Shown: positions 1 through 8,732, counted from the first letter of the stretch. The stretch is DNA of 64,000 nucleotides from an uncultured candidate division Zixibacteria bacterium (GCA_937925655.1 CALAMC010000066.1:1-64000), one strand, 5' to 3'. Notes: generated by a model from the sequence alone, not told the origin. Numbers and translations are program-made.

Positions 1-859
1 GGATGGCCATATCAATAATAATGAGTCTATGTTCGGGATGTTTGGCCGCGAATTCCGACAAAGTCGAAGCCGTGATAATCGGTCTGTCGGCCCCGGTACA
101 GGAAACAATTATATCAACTTTCGGCAGAAGATTGGGTATTTCTTCCAGAGAGCAGGCCGGGGCGTGGAATTTTCTGCCGAACTGTACAGCCTTTTCCAGT
201 GTCCGGTTGGCAAAAGTGAACGTGATTCCTTCGGTCCGGGCCAGATGTCTGGCGGCCAGCGAAATCATGCGGTTGATTCCAATGAACAGGACTTCGGCGT
301 TATTCATGATGGCCCGGCGCGTTTTCAAAAGCTCCATCGAGGCGCCGCTGATAGAGCAGGCGCCTCTGCCCATCTCGGTATCGGTACGAACCTGCTTGCC
401 GACACGAAACGCCTGGTGAAAAAGGCGGTGCAATATCTTGTCGGTCGATTTGACCTGACAGGCCGAGCTGTAGGCATCCTTGACCTGGCCCATAATCTGG
501 TTTTCCCCGATAACCATCGAATCAATCCCCGCCGTAACGCGGAACAAATGCAGTGCCGCCTCTTCGTTAAGTCGAATATAGAAGCGGTCGCGAAGCGAAG
601 AAATATCGATATCTCGAAATTTCCGATAAAATTCGACAACCACTCCAAAGGGATCGAGATGCTTGTCCATGACAGAATAGAATTCATCCCGGTTGCAGGT
701 TGATACGATTACCCCCTCGCGAATACCGGCGATTTCGGCGAATTCGGCATGCGCCCGCGCAATGTCTTCGGGACCGATCTGCAATGGTTCCCGTTCGGAC
801 AGGGTCGAAGTCTTGTGATTTAGTCCGCAGACACATAAATGCCAGTTATCGGTCGCCAT
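1..859 (-). CDS. hemA: Glutamyl-tRNA reductase, partial (C-terminus beyond window)
   Basis: This enzyme reduces glutamyl-tRNA(Glu) with NADPH to glutamate-1-semialdehyde, the first step of C5 tetrapyrrole synthesis. About 286 N-terminal residues are present, and the frame stays open to the window edge. The start MATDNWHLCVCGLNHKTS is an ATG at 859. The catalytic cysteine is Cys55 in STCNRDEFY, and the family signature GIDSMVIGENQIMGQVKDAY is intact. The Rossmann turn reads FIGINRM where most family members have GAGxM, so the glycine motif is degenerate. The gene follows the CoA-disulfide reductase on the same strand after 41 bases, so it probably belongs to the dsr operon. There it would feed siroheme (DsrAB) and haem (DsrJ, DsrM) synthesis; that link is inference. 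Identity is very secure. Confidence 0.95.
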   Translation of the reverse strand, partial: MATDNWHLCVCGLNHKTSTLSEREPLQIGPEDIARAHAEFAEIAGIREGVIVSTCNRDEFYSVMDKHLDPFGVVVEFYRKFRDIDISSLRDRFYIRLNEEAALHLFRVTAGIDSMVIGENQIMGQVKDAYSSACQVKSTDKILHRLFHQAFRVGKQVRTDTEMGRGACSISGASMELLKTRRAIMNNAEVLFIGINRMISLAARHLARTEGITFTFANRTLEKAVQFGRKFHAPACSLEEIPNLLPKVDIIVSCTGADRPIITASTLSEFAAKHPEHRLIIIDMAI

Positions 860-900
860 GCCTTAAACTCCAGATATATTTAATACGGATAAGCATCATA

Positions 901-2595
901 TTATTTGGTAGCCTGCATGCCACCGCCAATTATTTTTACATTTTTAAAACCGGCCGCCTTTAAAATTGTCGCCGCCTGGTATGACCGGACGCCGCGCTTG
1001 CAGATAATATATATTACTTTGTTCCGATCAAGTTCAGATAATTGTTCCCGGAGTGTCATAAGAGGAATATTTATAACATCCTCAATCTTAGCCCCATTGC
1101 CGAACAGCGGGTCACCGGTAAATTCCTCGACTTCGCGGACATCAATAATAACTGAATCGTCCGACTTCGTTTCCAGGTATGTTGCCGGATTGACAAATTC
1201 ACATCCGTTCAGGCGGGCGATACCCATTCCGGCCAGGTGATGGAGCGGGTCGAGAGCCTCGGAATAGGGGGGAGCGTAACCATGTTCGAAGTCAAGCAGG
1301 TCATCGATTCTCGCATTAAAATTTAAAAATGCCGAAAACGTGTCAATTCTGCGGCATATATCACCTTTGCCGACGGCTTGCAGGCCGAGCAACTTACGGC
1401 TTCTTTTGTCGAAGACCATTTTCAACGTGAATGTGCCATAATCCGGGTAATAATCGGGTTTATCGGGCCATGAACCCCAGACCGTATCAATATCGAATCC
1501 GGCCATACGGGCGGCCTTTTCTGACAGCCCGGTGGCTCCGACGTTGACATCGAATATCTTTATGACAAATGTCCCCAGGGCGCCTTTAAACGGTCGATTA
1601 TTGCCGGAAATATGGTCGGCGATGACACGGCCATGACGGTTGGCCAGAGAACCCATTGGAATATACATTTTATTTCCGCTCAAGCGATTGGTGGCTTCGG
1701 TGCAGTCACCTCCGGCGTAAATATCGGGATCGGAGGTTTGCATGTACTCGTTGACAACTATGCCTCCGGTCGAGCCGATGGTCAGGCCGCATTCTTTGGC
1801 CAGACGTACTTCCGGTTTTACGCCAAGGGCCAGAAAGACAAAATCAGCGACTATCGGTTCTCGGCCTGTTATTGAAACCACCGGATGGCCGTCGTCATTA
1901 AGAGAGATTTCTTCCACCCCGACACCGGTCATGACGCTGATATTATTGCGCCTCGCCTCGCGTTCGGCGATGGCGGCCATTTCCGGGTCAAGAATATAGG
2001 GGAGAAGATGATTTTGCACTTCAATAAGAGTAGTTTCAATGCCCCATAGTTCGGCACAGGCGGCCATGAGTTCACATCCGATAAAACCGCCACCGATTAT
2101 AACGGCGTTTCCGACCTGCCCGGTTTCGGCCAGCTTGCGAAATCCCAGAGCGTCTTCGGGGCGAGTGAAATGGCGGATTCTATCGCTTTGGGGGAATTTG
2201 AATGGCGGGACCGTCGGACTGGCGCCCGTGGCGATAACCAGTTTGTTATAGCCGTGCTCGATAATTTCGCCGGTTTTGAGCATTTTGACGGTTACCGTTT
2301 TATCGGCGCGATTGATTGCGGTGACTTCTGCCTGCGTGATTGCCTTAAAACCTTTAGCCTTTTCGAAGAATGCCGGGTTGCGTTCAAGACCGTATGATGT
2401 CACCAGTAACTCTTTAAAGGAACCGATATCGCCGGAGGCGAAAAATGGCAAGCCGCAGGTCGCATAAGACATCAATGCCTCTTTTTGGAAGAGTGTAATA
2501 CTCATTTCCGGATTTCTCCGGGCCAGTGTTGCCGCCGTTTTTGGACCGGCGGCGACGCCACCGATTATGACAGCGTCGGAATATCTTTTGCCCAT
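901..2595 (-). CDS. CoA-disulfide reductase-type flavoprotein with C-terminal rhodanese domain
   Basis: A FAD- and NAD(P)H-dependent oxidoreductase of the CoA-disulfide/CoA-persulfide reductase family (564 aa). The N-terminal Rossmann fold reads VIIGGVAAGPKTAA, followed by the redox cysteine near residue 47 in YATCGLPFF. A second nucleotide-binding motif, VIIGGGFIGCELMAA, lies near residue 167, and a third FAD motif, YAGGDCTEA, near residue 295. The last ~100 residues form a rhodanese domain with active-site loop CKRGVRS. Such fusions reduce polysulfide or CoA-persulfide in some sulfur-metabolising bacteria. It is co-directional with dsrP (81-base gap containing a hairpin) and with hemA, so a role in handling sulfane sulfur in the Dsr pathway is likely. 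The precise substrate cannot be read from the sequence. Confidence 0.88.
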   Translation of the reverse strand: MGKRYSDAVIIGGVAAGPKTAATLARRNPEMSITLFQKEALMSYATCGLPFFASGDIGSFKELLVTSYGLERNPAFFEKAKGFKAITQAEVTAINRADKTVTVKMLKTGEIIEHGYNKLVIATGASPTVPPFKFPQSDRIRHFTRPEDALGFRKLAETGQVGNAVIIGGGFIGCELMAACAELWGIETTLIEVQNHLLPYILDPEMAAIAEREARRNNISVMTGVGVEEISLNDDGHPVVSITGREPIVADFVFLALGVKPEVRLAKECGLTIGSTGGIVVNEYMQTSDPDIYAGGDCTEATNRLSGNKMYIPMGSLANRHGRVIADHISGNNRPFKGALGTFVIKIFDVNVGATGLSEKAARMAGFDIDTVWGSWPDKPDYYPDYGTFTLKMVFDKRSRKLLGLQAVGKGDICRRIDTFSAFLNFNARIDDLLDFEHGYAPPYSEALDPLHHLAGMGIARLNGCEFVNPATYLETKSDDSVIIDVREVEEFTGDPLFGNGAKIEDVINIPLMTLREQLSELDRNKVIYIICKRGVRSYQAATILKAAGFKNVKIIGGGMQATK

Positions 2596-2619
2596 CGTTT
2601 TTGGTCTTCCCCATCATGC

Positions 2620-2644
2620 CAACGCCGGCGTGGAGCCGGCGTTG
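2620..2644 (-). other. Intergenic hairpin between dsrP and the CoA-disulfide reductase gene
   Basis: A perfect 10-bp inverted repeat (CAACGCCGGC / GCCGGCGTTG) with a 5-base loop. No T-run follows on either strand, so it is not a standard intrinsic terminator. It may be an mRNA processing or stabilising element between the end of dsrMKJOP and the downstream genes. Confidence 0.5.
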
Positions 2645-2676
2645 AAAATACCCTATATGTCGAATAAAGCAATATC

Positions 2677-3837
2677 CTATTTGTAGCCAATTTGATGCCG
2701 CACGGCCATGGCCACTTTGTAAAAAACCGTTAAAACCAAAAATCCAACGCTCCAGATGCCGATCACGATCATAATTTCCGGCAGTGTTGGAATGTATTCC
2801 ACCACCTTGCCCAGCGGTGACGGGACAAAACCGGTGATGACCATGCCCATGCCTTTCTCGATCCAGAGTGACCCGATTACCGTGATACACGCCAGAAGAA
2901 ACAGGCCTTTATTGGCGCGGAATTTGGGAACCAGTAAAAGCACCAGGGATACGACGGAAAGTACCGCCGAAGTCCACATCCAGGGCACCAGGAAATTGGC
3001 ATCACCGATGCCAAGATAGAGATATTCGAAATGGTGGAGGTGTTCCGGGATGTCACTGTAGAGAGCCGTGAACAACTCCAGCAGGACAAAAAAGACGTTG
3101 ATGGCCATGGCGTAGGTTATGATCTCGCCCAGTTTGGCCAGGGCTTTTTCGCCGACATCGTAATTGGCAAACCTTTTGAGCAGGAAGCAAATAAGGACCA
3201 GAAAAGCCGGACCGGCCGCAAAAGCGGATGCCAAAAAGCGCGGGGCCAGAATGGCCGTCAGCCAGAACGGCCTCGCCGCCAGGCCATTGTATAAAAAGGC
3301 CGTAACGGTATGAATACTGACCGCCCACGGTATCGATATAATTATGAATGGTTTAATCCATCCCGGCGGCTTGATACCCTTGCGCTCGGCGCTGAAGGTC
3401 ACCTGGGAAATCAAAACGTTCAAAAACAGATATCCCGAAAGGACAATCATATCCCAGAACAAAAGCGAACTGGGCGTCGGGTTCAAGGGCATATTTAAAA
3501 TTCGAATCGGATTACCGATGTCAACGAAGACGAACAGCAGGCACATAATAACCGAGCCGATCGCCAGAAATTCGCCGAGCACGGTCATCTTGGCGAAATC
3601 CTTGTAATTGTGAAGGTAGTACGGCAAGACCACCATCACCGCGGAGGCGGCTACCCCGACCAGAAAGGTGAACTGCGCGATATAAAGTCCCCAGGGGACG
3701 TCGCGTCCCAGCCCGGTGATATACATACCGTTGTTGAACTGACGCAGGTATGTTAGAAAGCCGATACCGATCAATATCAAAAGCAGGCCTACCCAGCCCC
3801 AGTATTGTTTCGATCCTGTCAATGCTTTTTCTATCAT
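2677..3837 (-). CDS. dsrP: DsrP, NrfD-like integral membrane subunit of DsrMKJOP
   Basis: A polytopic membrane protein (386 aa) of the NrfD/PsrC quinone-interacting family. About ten hydrophobic helices run through the whole length, starting at residue ~15 (WGWVGLLLILIGIGFL) and ending near residue 375. In DsrMKJOP it exchanges electrons with the menaquinone pool and with the periplasmic ferredoxin DsrO. It lies 7 bases downstream of dsrO and is the last gene of the M-K-J-O-P series, in the canonical order. A GAGGGTGG element precedes the ATG. The family call rests on the membrane pattern plus the unambiguous neighbours; the subunit assignment is very likely. Confidence 0.93.
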   Translation of the reverse strand: MIEKALTGSKQYWGWVGLLLILIGIGFLTYLRQFNNGMYITGLGRDVPWGLYIAQFTFLVGVAASAVMVVLPYYLHNYKDFAKMTVLGEFLAIGSVIMCLLFVFVDIGNPIRILNMPLNPTPSSLLFWDMIVLSGYLFLNVLISQVTFSAERKGIKPPGWIKPFIIISIPWAVSIHTVTAFLYNGLAARPFWLTAILAPRFLASAFAAGPAFLVLICFLLKRFANYDVGEKALAKLGEIITYAMAINVFFVLLELFTALYSDIPEHLHHFEYLYLGIGDANFLVPWMWTSAVLSVVSLVLLLVPKFRANKGLFLLACITVIGSLWIEKGMGMVITGFVPSPLGKVVEYIPTLPEIMIVIGIWSVGFLVLTVFYKVAMAVRHQIGYK

Positions 3838-3844
3838 ACCACCC

Positions 3845-4636
3845 TCACACTATATAGTAAATCTCGGGGTTAGTGCCCAAAGACGGTTTGCGCCGAATCG
3901 TGTAGTGTTCGCGAAGGAGCTTGCGCACTTCGGAGTCGGCATCCTCCAGATCACCGAAAACCAGTGCCTTTTCCGGACAGGCTTCCACGCAGGCGGGCAT
4001 TTTGCCCCGGTCGAGACGTTCCTCGCAGAAATTGCACTTTTCGACGACGCCGCGCATGCGCGTCGGATAATCGGGATTGATCTCCTTGATGAACGGTTTG
4101 GGATCGCGCCAGTTGAAACTGCGGGAACCATAGGGGCAGGCCACCACGCAGTATCGACAACCGATGCACCGGTGCATGTCCATCATGACAATGCCGTCGG
4201 CCTTCCGCCGCCAGGTTGCCTGAGTCGGGCAAACCCGAACGCAGGGCGGATTATCGCAATGGTTACAGAACACCAGCGCGTGCGAATTGCGAATCTCCTC
4301 TTCGAGATACTTATGGTCGGCCGATGGAAATGCTCCCTCGAAATCTTCTTTCCAGATCCATTTCACCTCGTCCTTGGGATTACCCAAATCGGGCACATTG
4401 TGGACCGCATGACAGGCATTGATACATGCGGTGCACCCTTGTTTCTCACGGCACTTTTTCAAATCTATGACCATCGCCCACCGTTTGGCTTTCAATGGAG
4501 AGGCTTTTTGTGCGGTGTCAACGACCGGCAGGCCGGTCGTGTCATCGACCAGCTCGCCCATGATTTTTTTGCCGCCGACGCCCACCGCCGCCGTTATCCC
4601 GGCCAGTTTGATGAAATTGCGTCGATTAATTCCCAT
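3845..4636 (-). CDS. dsrO: DsrO, Tat-exported four-cluster ferredoxin subunit of DsrMKJOP
   Basis: A periplasmic iron-sulfur protein of the HmeA/DmsB type (263 aa). The N-terminus has a clear twin-arginine signal, NRRNFIKLAGITAAVGVGG, so the protein is exported folded. Cysteine clusters follow: CREKQGCTACINAC, CNHCDNPPCVRVCP, CIGCRYCVVACPYG, and CNFCEERLDRGKMPACVEAC, consistent with four [4Fe-4S] centres. It would relay electrons between the DsrJ haems and membrane protein DsrP. It overlaps the end of dsrJ by 11 bases, showing tight translational coupling. Confidence 0.95.
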   Translation of the reverse strand: MGINRRNFIKLAGITAAVGVGGKKIMGELVDDTTGLPVVDTAQKASPLKAKRWAMVIDLKKCREKQGCTACINACHAVHNVPDLGNPKDEVKWIWKEDFEGAFPSADHKYLEEEIRNSHALVFCNHCDNPPCVRVCPTQATWRRKADGIVMMDMHRCIGCRYCVVACPYGSRSFNWRDPKPFIKEINPDYPTRMRGVVEKCNFCEERLDRGKMPACVEACPEKALVFGDLEDADSEVRKLLREHYTIRRKPSLGTNPEIYYIV

Positions 4637-5027
4637 TGGCCACCTCCGTTGTCTCCTTGGGCTCGATATGACATTCCCAGCAGTAGGGGGTCACAGCCAG
4701 GTAGTTGTGGCATTGATCGCAAAATTCCGTTTTATTCGGATGACATTTCATGCATGTGTTGGACAGGCTCATTTCATATTCCTTGCCGTCGGGTGCAATG
4801 AACGTGCGCTGACCGTCGCGAACGACTCTGTCGCGCCAAACGTCGAGCATATCCATGTGCTTGCGCTTCATGTATTCACCGGAAGCCATGCATTGCTCGC
4901 CGACGGTGACGATTTTAGGATCGGGGGCAAAGTCAGTCTTTCCGACGGCGACATTAAACCAAATAGGGAAGGTGACCAGCGCCAAAAATACGACAATGCC
5001 GAATATTATTTTTCCACCGTCATACAT
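4626..5027 (-). CDS. dsrJ: DsrJ, periplasmic trihaem cytochrome c
   Basis: A small cytochrome (133 aa) anchored or exported by one N-terminal hydrophobic stretch (residues ~7-25). It carries three c-type haem motifs in its C-terminal half: CMKCH, CDQCH and CWECH. The extra cysteine in GEQCMASGEYMK before the haems fits the unusual distal Cys ligand reported for DsrJ. It is the periplasmic electron-transfer subunit of DsrMKJOP; its physiological partner is not firmly established in any organism. The gene overlaps dsrK by 8 bases upstream and dsrO by 11 downstream. Confidence 0.95.
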   Translation of the reverse strand: MYDGGKIIFGIVVFLALVTFPIWFNVAVGKTDFAPDPKIVTVGEQCMASGEYMKRKHMDMLDVWRDRVVRDGQRTFIAPDGKEYEMSLSNTCMKCHPNKTEFCDQCHNYLAVTPYCWECHIEPKETTEVANGN

Positions 5028-6663
5028 CTTTGGCTACCTCCTTTCCTTCGGACTGGGCCGGTTCCGGTTCGGGATAAGGCGTGCCGCGCAGGTCGGTGGC
5101 GCGCCTCGTTTCGCCCTTGAGTACCAGGGCGTTTCCGACCATTTCGTGAATACCACCCACGTCCACTTCGGGAACCCAGTACTCCATCAGCGGCGGCAAC
5201 GTTGCCTTGTCGATGGCGCAGATGCACAGCAAAAGATTGGTCCCGTAAACGTCGTGATTATACTTGACCGCGTTGGCTCGTGGAAATCCGCCCCGAAGGC
5301 GCATTTCCAGATTTTCATCGGTCCCCAGCCCGGATCCACTGCCGCAACAAAACGTCTGTTCACGAATCGTGTTTTCCGGCATCTCGTGGAAGTTATTGCA
5401 ACAGGCTTTGATGACATACCGCGGTTCTTCCAGAAGACCCATGGCGCGCGCCGGGTTGCAGGAATCGTGGAAGGTGACATTCCAGTGATCATTGCGGCTC
5501 GGGTCGAGTTTCAGTTTGTTGTTTTTGATCAAATCCGAAGTAAACTCCATGATGTGTATCATCTTGGTCGATTTGGCATGTTCAAATACCGTCCCCGTTA
5601 TGGGGCTTTTGGGGACTTCCAGAAAATCGGCCGGGCCATTCATGGTGTCCATGTACTGGTGTAACACGCGCCACATATGGCCGCATTCGCCACCCAAAAC
5701 CCATTTGACACCAAGCCGTTTGGCCTCCATATATATCTTGGCATTGAGCCGCTTCATGACCTGATTGGAATGAAACAGCCCAAAATTGCCGCCTTCGGAA
5801 GCAAACGAACTCCACGTGTAATCCAGCCCGATTTCATGGAACAGAAGCAAATATCCCAGCAGGGTATAATAATGAGGAGAAGCGAAGTAATCCGCCGAGG
5901 GCGCCACGAATAATATCTCCGCCCCTTTCTTATTAATAGGCGCTTCGACTTTGGCTCCGGTCAATTCCGCAAGTTCATCGACTGCAAACTCGATGCTGTC
6001 CTTGAAACCGTGCGGCTGAATGCCGAGGTGGTTGCCGGTGCGGAAGCAGTTGGCCGCGGGTGTCACGATCCAATCGATATTCAACCCGACCAGGTTCAGC
6101 AGCTCGCGGGCCATCATGGTAATTTCGGCGGTGTCGATGCCATAAGGGCAGAAAACGGAACAGCGGCGGCATTCGGTGCACTGGAAGAAATAGTAAAACC
6201 ATTCTTTCAGCACATCTACCGTAAGCTCGCGCGCCCCGGCGATTTTGCCCATGATTTTCCCGGCGGCGGTGAAATCCTTGCGATAAACCGACCGCAACAG
6301 TTCGGCCCGAAGAACCGGCATGTTCTTGGGGTCTCCGGAGCCGATAAAATAGTGACATTTGTCGGCGCAGGCTCCGCAACGGACGCATATATCCATAAAG
6401 ATGCGAAACGAGCGGAACTTGTCCAGGCGTTCACGCATGCCTTCGAGGATGATTTCTTTCCAGTTTTCCGGCAGTTGCCAGTCGGCATCCATCGGTTGCC
6501 ATTTTCGGGCATGGGGAAGACCCAGGTATTTGGCTTTTTCCGCGACGGCGCCGTAATTGTATGTGCCTTTGCGGAAGTCGACCGGGGTATCCATCCATGA
6601 CTTTTCCGGCAGCCGATAGCTGATATTGGCCAGCTCCTCCGGTTTCTTTTTATCGTCTGCCAT
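5020..6663 (-). CDS. dsrK: DsrK, HdrD-like cytoplasmic iron-sulfur subunit of DsrMKJOP
   Basis: The catalytic subunit that reduces the DsrC trisulfide (547 aa), related to heterodisulfide reductase HdrD. Two ferredoxin-type [4Fe-4S] motifs lie near residues 92 and 160 (CVRCGACADKC and CTECRRCSVFC). The C-terminal half has the CCG features expected for a special non-cubane cluster: DSCNPARAMG, KACCNNFHEM and FCCGSGSG. It lies 3 bases downstream of dsrM and overlaps dsrJ. It sits on the inner face of the membrane with DsrM and is the contact point with DsrC. Confidence 0.96.
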   Translation of the reverse strand: MADDKKKPEELANISYRLPEKSWMDTPVDFRKGTYNYGAVAEKAKYLGLPHARKWQPMDADWQLPENWKEIILEGMRERLDKFRSFRIFMDICVRCGACADKCHYFIGSGDPKNMPVLRAELLRSVYRKDFTAAGKIMGKIAGARELTVDVLKEWFYYFFQCTECRRCSVFCPYGIDTAEITMMARELLNLVGLNIDWIVTPAANCFRTGNHLGIQPHGFKDSIEFAVDELAELTGAKVEAPINKKGAEILFVAPSADYFASPHYYTLLGYLLLFHEIGLDYTWSSFASEGGNFGLFHSNQVMKRLNAKIYMEAKRLGVKWVLGGECGHMWRVLHQYMDTMNGPADFLEVPKSPITGTVFEHAKSTKMIHIMEFTSDLIKNNKLKLDPSRNDHWNVTFHDSCNPARAMGLLEEPRYVIKACCNNFHEMPENTIREQTFCCGSGSGLGTDENLEMRLRGGFPRANAVKYNHDVYGTNLLLCICAIDKATLPPLMEYWVPEVDVGGIHEMVGNALVLKGETRRATDLRGTPYPEPEPAQSEGKEVAKDV

Positions 6664-6666
6664 ATT

Positions 6667-7665
6667 TTATTCCTTTTCCAACGGCATATCGGCCGCTTTC
6701 ATCAGTTCACGGAATTCATCTTCGTATTCTTCGTACGTATGCACCTTGACGTCGGGATTCCACGGATTTACATGCCGACGGTTGCGGTTGTTATTGGCCA
6801 GATTCCGGGTCGGACTTAAGAAAACGCCGCCCATATGTACCAGCTTGCTCATAGGGAAATACATCAGCAGGACGCTGACCAGGAAGAGGTGAATGAAAAA
6901 TATTACGTCCAGTCCTTCCGGTACAACCGGGGAGAAACCAACCAGGCCGATCGCCAGTTCCTTGACGGCAATAAGCTCGGCCTTGAATGCTTCAAAATAA
7001 CGCATAAGAATACCGGTCAAGGCAATGGCCCCGATTAAAAAGAGCGGAAAATAATCGGCGGCAAGAGAAATGTAACGGACTTTGGGGTTTATCACCCGGC
7101 GGAAGAACAGGAAGACCAGAGCGGCCAGAATGACACCGTCGGTGATATAAATTATCGGCAGGCCCACCTGGAAAAATCCGTCGAGATTCTGAATGGCCAT
7201 GACAAATCCCGGTATCGGTTCTATAAAGAACCGCAGGTGTCTTAGTACAATCACCAGAAAACTGTAATGGAAAGCCAGTCCGGCCAGCCATAAGTACTTC
7301 TCTGATCCGTAAACCAGCCGAGGTCCCTTCTTAAGTGCCATTTTTGTATTGCGGAAAAGCGATCTGAAAAAGAGTATTTCCAAAAGCATGCGGCCGAAAA
7401 CCTGCCAGCCCGTAAAAGGGCTTTCCAGTTTATTATGCCGTATCCATGGCAGGGATTTCTGCTGCCCGCAGGTCGTCGTGATTTTAAACGGCACCGGTGC
7501 TTTGGCCCATTTCACGACCCGATATATCAGGCCGAAAACAAAGGCCGCCAGAGCCAGATACGGGATAATCACCCCGAACAGGTAGTGCAGGCCGAGAGTG
7601 CCGGCACCGATCCATGCGACAAGCGTCAGCGCAATGACCGCCACCAGTGATATAATTATACCCAT
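6667..7665 (-). CDS. dsrM: DsrM, NarI-like haem b membrane subunit of DsrMKJOP
   Basis: An integral membrane cytochrome b of the NarI/HdrE type (332 aa). An N-terminal hydrophobic region (residues ~1-50) is followed by further helices at about residues 130-150, 170-190, 205-225 and 250-275. Histidines in membrane segments (for example in FHYSFLVIVLRHLRFF and FFIHLFLVSVLLMYF) are candidates for ligating haem b. It accepts electrons from menaquinol and passes them to DsrK. It heads the dsrMKJOP block, 30 bases downstream of the RsbRD-type gene. Confidence 0.94.
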   Translation of the reverse strand: MGIIISLVAVIALTLVAWIGAGTLGLHYLFGVIIPYLALAAFVFGLIYRVVKWAKAPVPFKITTTCGQQKSLPWIRHNKLESPFTGWQVFGRMLLEILFFRSLFRNTKMALKKGPRLVYGSEKYLWLAGLAFHYSFLVIVLRHLRFFIEPIPGFVMAIQNLDGFFQVGLPIIYITDGVILAALVFLFFRRVINPKVRYISLAADYFPLFLIGAIALTGILMRYFEAFKAELIAVKELAIGLVGFSPVVPEGLDVIFFIHLFLVSVLLMYFPMSKLVHMGGVFLSPTRNLANNNRNRRHVNPWNPDVKVHTYEEYEDEFRELMKAADMPLEKE

Positions 7666-7695
7666 AGGCGGCCCGCTCCTTTCCGATGCCCGCGT

Positions 7696-8253
7696 TCACG
7701 TTCGTTCATTCGTAGCATCCCCTTCCTGATCAGATATATCATTAAATATATTCGTTCTATCCATAAGCTTCTGTATCCGGCGCTGGGCTTCGCGAATGCG
7801 AATGTCACCCATTAGCTCCCGCAAGGACGAGTAACAATCGAAAGCCGCCAGGGCCAGATTGTCGATTTTCGCATCCAATGCGAGCAATTCATCATCCCGA
7901 TAACCATTGGCGATGTGCTCATTCGTATATTGCCGGATTACCTGTTTGAGCAGAAAGAAAATTGCGACCGCCTGCGAGGGAGCGAAATTTTGCACGTTAC
8001 GGATTTTGACTATATTATCTATCGCCGGCAGAACCGTGTCGCGATCGGTGGTGCCAACCAGGCTGTCGAAAATGATTTCCATATTATGCTGATAAGTGAA
8101 GCCAACCGGATTGGCAAAGCGATCTTTTTCTTTTATGAGAAAATTAGCGGTATCTTGAGGATATGATAGCAGGACGGCGTCAAACCATATCCTCAAAATA
8201 TCGGATTTCTTTTCTTTTAAGATACTCGTCAGGCTCATGTTACCGGCATTCAC
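7696..8253 (-). CDS. RsbRD N-terminal domain protein preceding dsrM
   Basis: A soluble all-helical protein (185 aa). Its start, SILKEKKSDILRIWFDAVL, matches the RsbRD N-terminal globin-like sensor fold (Pfam RsbRD_N); no STAS, kinase or DNA-binding domain follows. A protein of this type is often encoded beside dsrMKJOP in sulfate reducers, but its function is unknown. It lies between dsrC and dsrM on the same strand, with 30 bases to dsrM and a strong hairpin upstream. ATG at 8253 is used; an in-frame ATG at 8238 is an alternative. A regulatory or assembly role for the membrane complex is inference. Confidence 0.75.
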   Translation of the reverse strand: MNAGNMSLTSILKEKKSDILRIWFDAVLLSYPQDTANFLIKEKDRFANPVGFTYQHNMEIIFDSLVGTTDRDTVLPAIDNIVKIRNVQNFAPSQAVAIFFLLKQVIRQYTNEHIANGYRDDELLALDAKIDNLALAAFDCYSSLRELMGDIRIREAQRRIQKLMDRTNIFNDISDQEGDATNERT

Positions 8254-8365
8254 AAGTTATTTTTTTCACATTAATGTCTAAAATAAAACAGGTTTGTCTG
8301 TGTGTTAAATTATGTTGAAACCACCAGTTGCGGACCAACCTGTTTGACTCTCGATGCATATTTAG

Positions 8366-8401
8366 TTTCAGGGAAAACCCTTGGTGGGGTTTTCCCTGAA
8401 A
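8366..8401 (-). other. Long perfect hairpin immediately downstream of dsrC
   Basis: A perfect 15-bp stem (TTTCAGGGAAAACCC / GGGTTTTCCCTGAAA) with a 6-base loop, 13 bases past the dsrC stop. No U-run follows on the minus strand, so it is more likely an mRNA 3'-end stabiliser or partial terminator than a full stop. It would let dsrC message accumulate above the downstream membrane-complex genes. Confidence 0.65.
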
Positions 8402-8414
8402 ACCGAATCCATAC

Positions 8415-8732
8415 TTACACGCAGCCGGTTGGCTTGGCCAGTCCGGCGACTTTGCAGGCGCCTTTGGCCGGTCCCGACGGGAATAATTCGTACACTCTTT
8501 TAAGCGGGAAACCGGTTTCCTTGCAGAGCTTGCGAATCATCGGGGCAATTCCGAACTTGAGATAATAGTCTCTCAAGTAATTGACCAGTTTCCAGTGGTC
8601 CTCGGTCATGTTATCCACGCCCTCGGTGGTAGCCAGGGCTTTGGCAACTTCTTCATTCCAGACGTCAGGATCTTCCATGAAGCCGTCTTCGTCGACGTTG
8701 ATTTTGATATTGCCATGTTCAAAAATCGGCAT
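8415..8732 (-). CDS. dsrC: DsrC, sulfur-carrier protein of dissimilatory sulfite reduction
   Basis: A 105-aa DsrC/TusE-family protein. The C-terminal arm contains both essential cysteines: CKVAGLAKPTGCV, with the last Cys penultimate and its partner 10 residues before. DsrAB loads sulfite-derived sulfur onto this arm as a trisulfide, which DsrMK then reduces. Because both cysteines are present it is a true DsrC and not TusE or an RspA-type paralogue. It sits between dsrL and the RsbRD gene in the operon and is flanked by a strong hairpin. Confidence 0.97.
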   Translation of the reverse strand: MPIFEHGNIKINVDEDGFMEDPDVWNEEVAKALATTEGVDNMTEDHWKLVNYLRDYYLKFGIAPMIRKLCKETGFPLKRVYELFPSGPAKGACKVAGLAKPTGCV

